Notes: a model not told the origin generated them from the letters alone. Numbered from the stretch's first letter, positions 51,113 to 59,802 are shown. The stretch: 64,000 nucleotides of DNA from an uncultured Collinsella sp. (GCA_937896835.1 CALBOJ010000075.1:12370-76369), one strand, 5' to 3'. Made by a program: numbers and translations.

Positions 51113-52000
51113 TTACTGAAGCGCCTGTGCGCCTAGGGCCAGGCAGCCCATGATGCCCTGCTTGCCCTCGAGGCTGTTGTTGACGATGTAGGTATCGATG
51201 TCGTTGACCTCGGGCGTGACGATATAGCCGTTGAGCATCTCGGCGCACTTCTTGCGCGCGAGCGGCACGATGGGGGTGTGGTCGGCCACGCCGCCGCCGA
51301 TGACGATCTTCTGCGGCGCATAGCACAGGATGTAGGTCATGAGCGCCTGCGCCAGATAGCCGGCGAGCAGATCCATGGCCTCCGGGTCATCGGCCATGTC
51401 TCCGGCGCTCTTGCCATCCCAGCGCCTTTTAACGCCGGGGCCGGCGATGAGGCCCTCGAGGCAGTTGTCGTGGAAGGGGCAGGCGCTGTGCTCGCCAATG
51501 GTGTCGCGCGGGTCGCGCGTGACCAGGATGTGACCGGCCTCGGGATGCATCATGCCGTGCACGAGCTTACCGCCCGAGAGCACGCCAGCGCCCACGCCGG
51601 TACCGATGGTCAGATACACCACGTCAGTGAGGCCCTGGGCGCAACCAAAGGTGACCTCGCCCAGGCAGGCGACGTTGACGTCGGTGTCGTAGCCGCAGGG
51701 AATATTGAGCTCGTTTTGGATGGTGCCCAGCAGGTCAAAGTAGCGCCATGCCGTTTTGGGCGTCTCCAGGATCTTGCCGTATTGGGGCGAGGCGGGGTTG
51801 ACTGCGGTGGGGCCAAAGGCGCCGATGCCCAGCGCGGCGATGCCCTTGTTCGCAAACCATGCGTTGACGGCCTCGACGGTCTCCTGCGGGGTCGTGGTCG
51901 CGATCTGCTCGCACTCCAGGACCATACCGTCTGCATAGCCCGTGGCGCAGACCATCTTGGTGCCGCCGGCCTCGAGCGCTCCGATAAGCTGCTCTGCCAT
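51113..52000 (-). CDS. ROK-family sugar kinase (fructokinase-like)
   Basis: 295 residues from ATG 52000 (MAEQLIGALEAGGTK), with AGAGAGGAA upstream. The ATP motifs 'GALEAGGTKMVCA' and 'LTIGTGVGAGVLSGG' are in place. The ROK zinc site is seen as 'HPEAGHILV' followed by 'CPFHDNCLEGLIAGPG' (Cys-x-x-His type). The pattern 'YFDLLGTIQNELN' and the overall layout are most like fructokinases of the GmuE/ScrK group. The sugar is inferred. Single gene, convergent with vanZ. Confidence 0.87.
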   Translation of the reverse strand: MAEQLIGALEAGGTKMVCATGYADGMVLECEQIATTTPQETVEAVNAWFANKGIAALGIGAFGPTAVNPASPQYGKILETPKTAWRYFDLLGTIQNELNIPCGYDTDVNVACLGEVTFGCAQGLTDVVYLTIGTGVGAGVLSGGKLVHGMMHPEAGHILVTRDPRDTIGEHSACPFHDNCLEGLIAGPGVKRRWDGKSAGDMADDPEAMDLLAGYLAQALMTYILCYAPQKIVIGGGVADHTPIVPLARKKCAEMLNGYIVTPEVNDIDTYIVNNSLEGKQGIMGCLALGAQALQ

Positions 52001-52074
52001 AGTATTCCTCTCTGGGACGAGTTGCTCCGTGACTAAAGTATAGCGCTCAAAAAAATAAATGAGGTCGCTATAAA

Positions 52075-52113
52075 AAGAAACCTCGTGGCCCAACGGGTTC
52101 ACGAGGTTTCTTT
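52075..52113 (-). terminator. bidirectional hairpin terminator after the aminotransferase gene
   Basis: AAAGAAACCTCGTG / CACGAGGTTTCTTT, a perfect 14-bp stem with an 11-base loop. Confidence 0.8.
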
Positions 52114-52137
52114 AGTGCCTTTAGTTACTGACCGTCC

Positions 52138-53319
52138 TTACCCGCGCGGTTCGATTTTATCACGCAGAGACTTGAGGTTCTCCAGTGCCGCGTTAAGCGT
52201 CTCGTCTCGTTTGGCAAAGTGGAAACGAATCAGATGGTTGACGGGCTCGCGGAAGAAGCTCGAGCCGGGCACGGCGCCCACGCCCACCTTGGAGGCCAAA
52301 TCCTCGCAGAAGTCGAGGTCGCTGTTATAGCCAAACTCCGAGATATCCATCATCACGTAGTAGGCGCCCTGCGGCACGTTGTGCGTGAGTCCGATGCTGT
52401 CGAGTCCCTGACAGAATAGGTCGCGCTTGGCGGTGTAGAGGTCGAGGACCTCCTGGTAATAGCTGTCGTCGAAGTTGAGGGCGGTGACGACGGCCTCTTG
52501 CAGGGGAGCGGCGGCGCCCACGGTGAGGAAGTCGTGAACCTTTTTGATGCGCTCGGTGATTTCGGCAGGAGCGATGGTGTAGCCCAGGCGCCAGCCGGTG
52601 ATGGAGTAGGTCTTGGATAGCGAGCTGCAACTGATGGTGCGCTCAAACATGCCGGGCAGCGTGGCCATGTACACGTGCTCGTGGGGCGCGTAGACGATGT
52701 GCTCGTAGACCTCGTCGGTGATGCAGTAGGCGTCATACTTTTTGCACAGGTCGGCGATAAGGGTGAGCTCCTCGCGGGTAAAGACCTTGCCGCAGGGGTT
52801 GGACGGGTTGCATAGAACGATCGCCTTGGGATCGTTGTCGCGGAAGGCCGCCTCCAGGACCTCACGGTCAAAGTCAAAGGTGGGCGGGTTGAGCGGCACG
52901 TAGATAGGCTCCGCACCCGAAAGGATCGTGTCGGCGCCGTAGTTCTCGTAGAATGGCGAGAAGATGACGACCTTGTCGCCGGGGTTCGTGACCGTCATCA
53001 TGGCGGCCATCATGGCCTCGGTGGAGCCGCAGGTGACCACGATGTTCTCGTTGGGGTTGATCGGCATGCCCATAAAGTGCTCCTGCTTGGCGGCAAGCGC
53101 CTCGCGCATGGCCTGGGAGCCCCAGGTGATGGAGTACTGGTGGTAAAGCGGCTTGGGGTCGGTGGCAATGGTGCTGAGGCTATCGAGCAGCTGCGCCGGG
53201 GGATCGAAATCGGGGAAGCCCTGCGACAGGTTGACGGCACCATACTTGTTGGAGATGCGCGTCATGCGGCGGATGACCGAATCGGTAAACGCCGCCGTGC
53301 GGTTGGAGAGTTCTTTCAT
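52138..53319 (-). CDS. class I/II pyridoxal-phosphate aminotransferase
   Basis: 393 residues from ATG 53319 (MKELSNRTAAF), with AAAGGA upstream; the open frame before this reaches into the tRNA cluster. The PLP lysine lies in 'CSSLSKTYSITGWRLGY', and 'NPSNPCGKVFTREEL' and 'TDEVYEHIVY' bind the cofactor ring and phosphate. 'GAVNLSQGFPDFDPP' at the N-terminus is typical of the kynurenine/methionine aminotransferase and N-succinyl-diaminopimelate aminotransferase branch. The amino-acid substrate cannot be told from the sequence. It stands alone. Confidence 0.9.
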   Translation of the reverse strand: MKELSNRTAAFTDSVIRRMTRISNKYGAVNLSQGFPDFDPPAQLLDSLSTIATDPKPLYHQYSITWGSQAMREALAAKQEHFMGMPINPNENIVVTCGSTEAMMAAMMTVTNPGDKVVIFSPFYENYGADTILSGAEPIYVPLNPPTFDFDREVLEAAFRDNDPKAIVLCNPSNPCGKVFTREELTLIADLCKKYDAYCITDEVYEHIVYAPHEHVYMATLPGMFERTISCSSLSKTYSITGWRLGYTIAPAEITERIKKVHDFLTVGAAAPLQEAVVTALNFDDSYYQEVLDLYTAKRDLFCQGLDSIGLTHNVPQGAYYVMMDISEFGYNSDLDFCEDLASKVGVGAVPGSSFFREPVNHLIRFHFAKRDETLNAALENLKSLRDKIEPRG

Positions 53320-53482
53320 GCCTATCCTTTCGAGCATTGGGTGGAGCAAGTTTACTCCTATGGAACCGGTGGGATTTGCTCGAAACGGGCTCGAAAAACT
53401 CTTTTCAAAATTCTTGAAAATTGGGGCTTGCATCGCGTGGCGTTCCTTGCAATAATAGTCGAGCGCGAAGCGCACAGGACAC

Positions 53483-53560
53483 GGTGGGTGTAGCTCAGTT
53501 GGCTAGAGCGACGGGTTGTGGTCCCGTAGGTCGAGGGTTCGAGTCCCTTTACCCACCCCA
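53483..53560 (+). tRNA. tRNA-His (anticodon GTG)
   Basis: Acceptor GTGGGTG pairs with TACCCAC, with the extra G-1 at 53483 facing C73, the identity mark of tRNA-His. The anticodon loop is TTGTGGT on stem ACGGG/CCCGT, the T-arm has GGTTCGAGTCC, and the CCA end is encoded. Confidence 0.95.
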
Positions 53561-53582
53561 GTTCTTGCTTCGTGTTGATATC

Positions 53583-53658
53583 GGGTCGTTAGCTCAGTTG
53601 GTAGAGCAGGGGACTCTTAATCCCAAGGTCCAGGGTTCGACCCCCTGACGGCCCACCA
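53583..53658 (+). tRNA. tRNA-Lys (anticodon CTT), copy 1
   Basis: A 76-base cloverleaf: GGGTCGT..ACGGCCC acceptor, D-arm GCTCAGTTGGTAGAGC, anticodon loop CTCTTAA, T-arm AGGGTTCGACCCCCT, encoded CCA. Confidence 0.95.
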
Positions 53659-53701
53659 CACGATATCTCCTCTAAAGTCCGCTACGACGGACTTTAGCTT
53701 T

Positions 53702-53777
53702 GGGTCGTTAGCTCAGTTGGTAGAGCAGGGGACTCTTAATCCCAAGGTCCAGGGTTCGACCCCCTGACGGCCCACCA
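53702..53777 (+). tRNA. tRNA-Lys (anticodon CTT), copy 2
   Basis: Identical over 76 bases to copy 1, 43 bases downstream, so a recent tandem duplication or gene conversion. Encoded CCA. Confidence 0.95.
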
Positions 53778-53786
53778 AAGATTGTT

Positions 53787-53820
53787 AAGACGGTCAACTT
53801 CGGTTGGCCGTCTTTTTTAT
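53787..53820 (+). terminator. terminator of the tRNA cluster
   Basis: AAGACGGTCAA / TTGGCCGTCTT with a CTTCGG tetraloop-type loop, then TTTTATT. Confidence 0.9.
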
Positions 53821-53860
53821 TAACCTCGCATGAGGCCGAACCCGTAAGGGCACAGACGCT

Positions 53861-54721
53861 TTACAAGTCGAGCCTGCCCTGGGGGTCGGTGAATCCGTCT
53901 GTACCCTCCTTGAGCTTTTTCTCGTCTTCTTTCACGCGACGTTCGAGCTTCTTTGTATCTTCGGCAGGCGGTAGGTTCTCGGGTACAATTCCGCGGTCGA
54001 TGAGGCTGCCACGCACGCTTGTGTTGTTCTCGACGTGCTCTTGCTTGATCTTGTCCAGACCGTACAGGTCGTGTTCCTCGGCGTTGAAGGCCGTCATCGA
54101 GTTCGTAAGGTCCTTTGCTTTGATGAGGACATCGGCTAACCTGTCCGCCAATGCCGCGCTCTTGGGTATGCCGAGCTGCTGCTTCATTTCCGCCGTGCTT
54201 CTGCCGCCGAATAACGCTTCATCGCCCTTCGACTTGATGATCGCGAATCCTTTGGAGTCCACGCCGCGTTTGAATGCAATACCCGAGAGCTGTTTCTCTG
54301 AATCGGATAGCGAGTGGCGCGCCTGTAAGCGCTGAATCTCTGCGAAGCGCTGCTCTATGAGCTCTTGGCGGCGCGTCTGCACGGCAAAGTATGCTTGGGC
54401 GAGTGCAATCTCTGGCTTGTTTGAATCTCCGTTCTGGGCGATTAAATAGCATGCATAGCGCGTAAGCTTGTAGTCTTTAACCGCACGAGCGGCGACACCG
54501 GCAGTTACCATTTTCGTGGTGTCACGAAAATGGGAATCAACTGGAGTTTTATTTGTTTCGCACGAGACTTTTGCCCTCTTAACAACTTCGGCGAAGTTCT
54601 CCCATCGAGTGTATCCCATGGGTTCCATTAAATCGCGTGCGAGCCAATACTCAACGCCGTCTTCCACATTGGCGTAGCTATCAAGTTTGACACGCCACTT
54701 CTCGATATCTCTACTGTCCAT
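53861..54721 (-). CDS. dinD: DNA damage-inducible protein D (DinD-like)
   Basis: 286 residues with GAGGAGG before the ATG. The N-terminal 100 residues form a BRO-N/phage-antirepressor-like domain ('VEYWLARDLMEPMGYTRWENF'), followed by the DinD landmarks 'DYKLTRYACYLIAQNGD' and 'ALAQAYFAVQTRRQE'. The C-terminal half is helical ('IPKSAALADRLADVLIKAKD'). In E. coli DinD is SOS-induced and inhibits RecA filaments. I see no obvious LexA box. Its place beside a tRNA cluster, and lower GC, suggest acquisition by transfer. Confidence 0.88.
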   Translation of the reverse strand: MDSRDIEKWRVKLDSYANVEDGVEYWLARDLMEPMGYTRWENFAEVVKRAKVSCETNKTPVDSHFRDTTKMVTAGVAARAVKDYKLTRYACYLIAQNGDSNKPEIALAQAYFAVQTRRQELIEQRFAEIQRLQARHSLSDSEKQLSGIAFKRGVDSKGFAIIKSKGDEALFGGRSTAEMKQQLGIPKSAALADRLADVLIKAKDLTNSMTAFNAEEHDLYGLDKIKQEHVENNTSVRGSLIDRGIVPENLPPAEDTKKLERRVKEDEKKLKEGTDGFTDPQGRLDL

Positions 54722-54805
54722 ATCTCCTCCTCGCTGGTCTATTGTCTATGCAGGCTTTGCACGCTCTGTATTCGGAATAAGGATACGCTGCCGTGCGGAC
54801 ACGAA

Positions 54806-54840
54806 TGGGCCCCGTGCCACTTCGAGCTCACGGGGCCCAT
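54806..54840 (-). terminator. hairpin after the FAD oxidoreductase gene
   Basis: TGGGCCCCGTG / CACGGGGCCCA with a 13-base loop, 43 bases past the stop codon of the minus-strand gene. Confidence 0.65.
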
Positions 54841-54882
54841 AGATATCGATTAGTTGTGTTCTGCTTTAGATAGGTGTCCAGT

Positions 54883-56409
54883 TTAATTCGCTCGATAGTG
54901 CGAGCCCAGGCTTTCGGTTCGGTTGCGCATGGCTTTGACCATTTCCTGTGCTAGTTGAATCTGCGACTGTATGCGGGCGAGCGCAGCGATTTCGCTGTCG
55001 TTGGCATGCGGCTTATTTAGAGCTGTGGCATCATCTTGAATGTTTTCAAGCTCGTGTAGTGCCTCGGATAGGCCTGTTTCGGTCCTGTTGATCATGCAAT
55101 AGGTGCTCATCGTGTGCCTTAGGCTGTGTGTCAGGCGTTCGGCATCTGTTGCGGCTATGCCGTACTGGGGGAGGGCGATATCCGCCTTCAGGGCTGTCTC
55201 GGGCTCTTTCTGTGCTGCTTGGGCTGCCGATGCGCCTGCGATGCGCCCGAACACGATGCCGTTGGCGCTTGACAAGCCACCAATGCGGTCGGCGCCGTGC
55301 ATGCCGCCTGTCGCCTCGCCGCAAGCGTAGAGGCCCTCAACGCCCGTTTGCGCGGTCTTATCGATCTTGATGCCGCCGTTAGCGGCGTGGGCATACATCG
55401 CAACGCGCATCTCGTCAGTCGGGGCGATGCCGTGCTCGTCTTGCAGCCAGGTGGCAAAGGTCTGCACAAACTCTGGGACATCCTCGCGGGGAAAGTCGTA
55501 GTGGAGTGCCAGGCCTTCGACACCTGCCTGATCGATGACGAGATCGATGGCGCTGGAAGCCAGGCGCGAAGTGAAGGGACCGTATCCGGAGCGTTGCTCA
55601 AGCAGGTCGTCCAGCTTGTCGTCGGCAATATCTACCGGCTGGTCTACATGTACGTAGCGCCAGGTTTTCTCGTTGAAGACCAGGTTGCGCTTGGGCTCGA
55701 TGAAACCGGGCATCATCTGCATGAACTCTATATTAGTAAGTGTTGCGCCGTGCGCCAGCGCGATGGCCTGCGAGGAGCTGAGCACATCAGCCGACGTAAG
55801 GCTGCGCTCGAACAGGCCGCCTGTGCCACCGGTTGCGATGATCGTGGCCTTGGCAGCAAAGGGCACGATTCGATTTTCGGTGAGGTCGTAGAGCACGGTT
55901 CCGGTTATTCTACCGTTCGTGTCCTCAACAAGGTCGATAAGCTCATAGCGGGGGAGCAGGCGAATGCCGAGTGACTCGATTCGGGCTGTCAGAGCGTCCT
56001 CAAGGGGTTTGCGGGTGAGGCCGCGCCACATGCGCGTCTTGTGGTCAAAGCAGGGGATAAACTGCTTTTGCTGGGCGCTCTCGGCGCTTTGCGGACGCTG
56101 GAGCTCAACGCCCAGGTCTTGCTCGAGCCATTCAATTGCCTGGGGAATGCCGCGGACAAACGTCTGGACAAGCTCGGGGTCGGCGACGCCGCCACCAACG
56201 GTCTGGATGGTGTCGATGAGGTCTTGTTCGTCGTCTTCGTTAACGGGTCCGATAAGCCCCAGGCCCCAGGTTCCGGGGAAGAAGCTCGATCCACTCATAG
56301 TCTTGCCGGCGCTTGCCACAGTGACGGTTGCACCCGTGCGTGCCGCTTCGATGGCGGCGCAAAGTCCCGCAATGCCAGATCCAATTACCAGTACATCAGT
56401 CGATTCCAT
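54883..56409 (-). CDS. FAD-dependent oxidoreductase (fumarate reductase/L-aspartate oxidase type)
   Basis: 508 residues from ATG 56409 (MESTDVLVIGSG), with AAAGGAA upstream. The FAD-binding Rossmann motif G-S-G-I-A-G is near residue 11. 'AKATIIATGGTGGLFERS', 'GIKIDKTAQTGVEGLYACGE' and 'IGGLSSANGIVFGRIAG' are the other flavin contacts of the succinate dehydrogenase/fumarate reductase flavoprotein superfamily. The C-terminal helical tail ('YCMINRTETGLSEALHELE') resembles L-aspartate oxidase and fumarate reductase chain A. No iron-sulfur subunit gene adjoins, so it may be soluble. The substrate is open. Confidence 0.85.
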   Translation of the reverse strand: MESTDVLVIGSGIAGLCAAIEAARTGATVTVASAGKTMSGSSFFPGTWGLGLIGPVNEDDEQDLIDTIQTVGGGVADPELVQTFVRGIPQAIEWLEQDLGVELQRPQSAESAQQKQFIPCFDHKTRMWRGLTRKPLEDALTARIESLGIRLLPRYELIDLVEDTNGRITGTVLYDLTENRIVPFAAKATIIATGGTGGLFERSLTSADVLSSSQAIALAHGATLTNIEFMQMMPGFIEPKRNLVFNEKTWRYVHVDQPVDIADDKLDDLLEQRSGYGPFTSRLASSAIDLVIDQAGVEGLALHYDFPREDVPEFVQTFATWLQDEHGIAPTDEMRVAMYAHAANGGIKIDKTAQTGVEGLYACGEATGGMHGADRIGGLSSANGIVFGRIAGASAAQAAQKEPETALKADIALPQYGIAATDAERLTHSLRHTMSTYCMINRTETGLSEALHELENIQDDATALNKPHANDSEIAALARIQSQIQLAQEMVKAMRNRTESLGSHYRAN

Positions 56410-56595
56410 CGGATTCCTTTCTCGTCCGGCGCATTGTCGCACGGGTGATCGGCAATGGGGCCGCAAAGACTCGGCAAATCGGTAAAGGGCAAATATGGCA
56501 GGTGGGCGTCATGGACGTTCTGACGCTCCGTCTCATCACATCTCGTATTTCGCCCCAACTGATATATCGGCATTAGCTGCCCTGCGACAGCGTAA

Positions 56596-56630
56596 ACAAA
56601 AAGAGCCGCTACCCCGAAAGGCAGCGGCTC
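56596..56630 (-). terminator. terminator of the GGGtGRT operon
   Basis: GAGCCGCT / AGCGGCTC with a loop, followed on the minus strand by TTTTTGTTT. Confidence 0.9.
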
Positions 56631-56665
56631 CAAAGCTCAACTATGTGAGCATCGCGCGGGCGCGA

Positions 56666-57670
56666 CTAGGCCTTGAGGGCCTCCTCGACGGCGACAGCGC
56701 AGGCGACGGTGGCACCGACCATGGGGTTATTGCCCATGCCGATGAGACCCATCATGTCGACGTGCGCAGGCACGGAGGAAGAACCGGCGAACTGGGCGTC
56801 GGAGTGCATACGGCCCATGGTGTCGGTCATGCCGTAAGAGGCAGGGCCGGCGCCCATGTTGTCCGGGTGCAGGGTACGGCCAGTGCCGCCACCAGAAGCG
56901 ACGGAGAAGTACTTCTTGCCAGCCTCGAGGCGCTCCTTCTTGTAGGTGCCGGCGACGGGGTGCTGGAAGCGCGTGGGGTTGGTGGAGTTACCGGTGATCG
57001 AGATGTCGACGTTCTCGTGCCACATGATGGCAACGCCCTCGCGGACGTCGTCGGAGCCGTAGCAGTTAACGGCAGCGCGGGGACCATCGGAGTAGGGGAT
57101 GGTCTCGACGACCTTGAGCTCGCCCGTGTAGTAGTCGAACTGGGTCTTCACGTAGGTGAAGCCGTTGATGCGGGCGATGATCTGAGCGGCGTCCTTGCCC
57201 AGACCGTTGAGGATAACGCGCAGCGGCTTCTTGCGAGCCTTGTTGGCGTTCAGAGCCAGGCCGATAGCGCCCTCAGCGGCAGCGAAGGACTCGTGGCCAG
57301 CCAGGAAGGCGAAGCACTCGGTGTCGTCGGAGAGCAGCATAGCGCCCAGGTTGCCGTGGCCCAGACCGACCTTGCGGTCCTCGGCGACGGAGCCGGGAAC
57401 GGTGAAGGCCTGGATGCCCTCGCCGATGATGGCGGCAGCCTCAGAAGCGGTCTTGGCGCCACGCTTGACAGCGAGAGCGCAACCGAGGGTGTAGGCCCAC
57501 TCGGCGTTCTGGAAGGCGATGGACTGGGTGTTGTTGACGATCTCACGCGGGTTGAAGCCCTTGTCGGTGCAGATCTGCAGAGCTTCCTCGAGGGAGGCGA
57601 TGCCGTTGTCGGCGAGGCACTTGTTGATCTTGTCAGCGCGGCGCTCGTAACCTTCGAACGTAACAGTCAT
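56666..57670 (-). CDS. GGGtGRT family protein
   Basis: 334 residues with GGAGGG before the ATG. It carries the name-giving motif G-G-G-T-G-R-T in 'SVASGGGTGRTLHPDNMGAG', and long conserved runs such as 'GLGHGNLGAMLLSDDTECF'. The family is found mainly in anaerobes next to a NifU-like scaffold gene, as here (18 bases downstream of that gene). The function is not established; a role with metal clusters is suggested by the pairing. Codon use is strongly biased, so it is probably abundant. Confidence 0.88.
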   Translation of the reverse strand: MTVTFEGYERRADKINKCLADNGIASLEEALQICTDKGFNPREIVNNTQSIAFQNAEWAYTLGCALAVKRGAKTASEAAAIIGEGIQAFTVPGSVAEDRKVGLGHGNLGAMLLSDDTECFAFLAGHESFAAAEGAIGLALNANKARKKPLRVILNGLGKDAAQIIARINGFTYVKTQFDYYTGELKVVETIPYSDGPRAAVNCYGSDDVREGVAIMWHENVDISITGNSTNPTRFQHPVAGTYKKERLEAGKKYFSVASGGGTGRTLHPDNMGAGPASYGMTDTMGRMHSDAQFAGSSSVPAHVDMMGLIGMGNNPMVGATVACAVAVEEALKA

Positions 57671-57688
57671 AGTTATTTCCCTCCCTTT

Positions 57689-58423
57689 CTACTCGTGAAC
57701 CGGGAACACGCTGGCGACGGAGTGAGTCTCCTCGTCGGTGCGCGGGTCGATGTACTTGGCAGCGTTCTCCCACTGACCATAGTGGCCCATAGCGCCAGCG
57801 ATGGCCTCCTCGGGGGTCTTGCCGGCCTTGACGGCGTCGGTGAACTTGCCGAGGTTCAGGAACTCGAATGCGATGATCTCGTTCTTGTCGTTGAGAGCCA
57901 TGCGGGTGACGTAGCCCTGAGCGAGCTCGAGGTAACGAGCGCCCTTGGCCTTGGTGCCGAACATGGTGCCGACCTGAGAGCGAAGGCCCTTGCCGAGGTC
58001 GTCGAGGGAGGCGCCCACGGGCAGGCCGCCCTCGGAGAACGCGGTCTGGCTGCGGCCGTAAACGATCTGCAGGAAGATCTCGCGCATAGCAACGTTGATG
58101 GCGTCGCAGACGAGGTCGGTGTTGAGGGCCTCGAGGATGGTCTTACCGGGAAGAATCTCGGAAGCCATGGCGGCAGAGTGGGTCATGCCCGAGCAGCCGA
58201 TGGTCTCAACGAGGGCCTCCTCGATGATGCCGTCCTTGACGTTCAGCGTGAGCTTGCAGGCGCCCTGCTGAGGTGCGCACCAACCCACACCGTGCGTAAG
58301 ACCGGAGATGTCGGAAATCTCCTTAGCCTGGACCCACTTGCCCTCCTCGGGGATGGGTGCGGGGCCGTGGTATGCACCCTTGGCAACGGGGCACATGTTC
58401 TCCACTTCCTGTGAGTACTGCAT
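57689..58423 (-). CDS. NifU-like iron-sulfur scaffold paired with GGGtGRT protein
   Basis: 244 residues from ATG 58423 (MQYSQEVENMCPVAKG), with GAGAGGAGAGG upstream. It resembles the N-terminal scaffold domain of NifU/IscU: 'CKLTLNVKDGIIEEAL', 'IGCSGMTHSAAMASEILPG' and a C-terminal helical part. Cysteines occur at 'GWCAPQQGACK' and 'GCSGM' and at the N-terminus ('ENMCPVAKG'). First gene of the two-gene operon with the GGGtGRT protein. It is distinct from the SufU scaffold at 60298, so the window has two such scaffolds. Confidence 0.87.
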   Translation of the reverse strand: MQYSQEVENMCPVAKGAYHGPAPIPEEGKWVQAKEISDISGLTHGVGWCAPQQGACKLTLNVKDGIIEEALVETIGCSGMTHSAAMASEILPGKTILEALNTDLVCDAINVAMREIFLQIVYGRSQTAFSEGGLPVGASLDDLGKGLRSQVGTMFGTKAKGARYLELAQGYVTRMALNDKNEIIAFEFLNLGKFTDAVKAGKTPEEAIAGAMGHYGQWENAAKYIDPRTDEETHSVASVFPVHE

Positions 58424-58826
58424 GCCTCTCCTCTCTATCGTGTTGGCGTCCCGTCTGGGGGTCGTGGCTGGCGATTGCCGGGCGACCCTTCGAAAGGGAC
58501 ATGACATGCAGCCCCTATAATACCGCGAAATGCACGGAATATTCGGCGAACGGCTCAGTTTTCGTAGCGAGAAGTCCGGAAGTTTTAATTGAAACGGTTT
58601 AACTATATGTTCTGTGGTCGCGAACTTCCGTAGAGGGGGTTCGTCTTTGGCAAGCTTTTGGTCGGCTCTTGTATGCGTTGCGGGGTCTGACCTGTTGCAA
58701 CGGTGCCGTCCGCCGCCCGTTTACTGCCTTTGGCCGCGCGAGTGTATTGTTTTGCGTGAATGTTTTGATGGCACGCTTCAATCGTGCTGTATTGGATGGC
58801 AATCAGATCCCGGCGAAGGGAGCGCC
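58424..58826. other. intergenic region before the Y1 transposase gene
   Basis: About 400 bases. The left part holds the presumed promoter of the NifU-like operon (minus). An open frame runs from 58614 into the transposase but its sequence up to 58826 is not protein-like and the ribosome site is at 58817. No repeat copy of the palindrome families is seen. Confidence 0.4.
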
Positions 58827-59639
58827 ATGCAGCGCGTTTGGAGAACGGTTACCGGCTTTTACCATGTCTGTGCCCGCGGTGTGGGCAAGCAGCTCATCTT
58901 TGAGGGCGATGAAGACCGGTGGGAGTTTTTGGAGTTGATGCGCGACTGCTGCCGGGAGGCAGGCGTCACGGTTATCGCTTGGTGTCTTATGGGCAATCAC
59001 GTGCATCTGGTGCTGGCAGATTACGAGGACGCGATGAGCGCGGCGATGCACCGGCTGCTTTTGACGTACGCGCGGCGGTTCAATAAACGCACGGGGCGCA
59101 CAGGTCATCTGTTCCAGAACCGTTTTGACCGGCGCTCGCTCGATACCGACTGGCAGGTGATGGAGGCTATTCGCTCCGTACACGCCGATCCACAGGAGGC
59201 GGGCGTTGGCCTAATCGAGCGTTATCCCTGGAGCAGCTTTGCGGAGCATTTGCGCGCTTACGACGGTGACGCGGCTGATGTCGCGAGGGGATTTTCTGAT
59301 CCTTCTTGCGTGCTTGAGCTCTTTGGTTCTGCCGAGGGCTTTATTGCCTATTCACTTTCGACGCCCGACGGCGGCGAGCCAGCGCTGGGCGATATGAAAG
59401 AGACGGAGTGGGAACGCCACGCCTTTGCCGGCAAGATGGCTAAGGAACTCGGGGTTCCGCTTCGCGGGGTTAAAGCCGCACCGCCGGCGCAGCGCGATAC
59501 CGTTATTTTTGGATTGCACGATGCCGGTTTCACGGTGCGCCAGATTGAGCGCTATACCGGGATTGGCAAAAGTACCGTCTCTCGTATTGTGCGTGCCCGC
59601 GCGCGGACGGCGATGCGGACTGGCGGAAACGTGATGTAG
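58827..59639 (+). CDS. REP-associated tyrosine transposase (RAYT, Y1 type)
   Basis: 270 residues from ATG 58827 (MQRVWRTVTGFYH), with AAGGGAG upstream. The HUH metal motif is 'MGNHVHLVL' with a Tyr-bearing helix following ('LLLTYARRFNKRTGRTGHLFQNRF'). Residues 190-265 add a helix-turn-helix ('FTVRQIERYTGIGKSTVSRI'). RAYT proteins are single-copy, domesticated relatives of IS200/IS605 transposases that move or maintain short palindromic REP sequences. It has no flanking IS ends. The palindromic repeat families from 21 to 46 kb are its likely partners; that link is inferred. Confidence 0.9.
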   Translation: MQRVWRTVTGFYHVCARGVGKQLIFEGDEDRWEFLELMRDCCREAGVTVIAWCLMGNHVHLVLADYEDAMSAAMHRLLLTYARRFNKRTGRTGHLFQNRFDRRSLDTDWQVMEAIRSVHADPQEAGVGLIERYPWSSFAEHLRAYDGDAADVARGFSDPSCVLELFGSAEGFIAYSLSTPDGGEPALGDMKETEWERHAFAGKMAKELGVPLRGVKAAPPAQRDTVIFGLHDAGFTVRQIERYTGIGKSTVSRIVRARARTAMRTGGNVM

Positions 59640-59647
59640 GGTCGCCT

Positions 59648-59802
59648 GTGCGCCGCAGATGGGGTCGTCCATACGCCGCAACAAGCGTTCAAAAGCTTGG
59701 TGCGGCAACTGCACTTCTTAATATGCATAGAACAATCGCCATCTTGCATAAAATAAGGGCTCAGTCCGGGTTTGCCCGTGCCTACCCCCATCTGCGCCGT
59801 GC
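59648..59802. repeat. 155-bp segment with imperfect inverted-repeat ends after the RAYT gene
   Basis: GTGCGCCGCAGATGGGGT (59648-59665) and its near complement ACCCCCATCTGCGCCGTGC (59784-59802) start nine bases after the RAYT stop codon. The interior codes nothing clear. The rest of the 658-base gap up to 60233 holds no gene I can support; one short frame at 60028-60185 (MHAAPYGTRLQQ) has no ribosome site. Confidence 0.5.

Noticed and set aside
53583..53777. The two identical tRNA-Lys genes as attL/attR of an element
   Set aside because: Only 43 bases lie between them, which is a simple tandem duplication.
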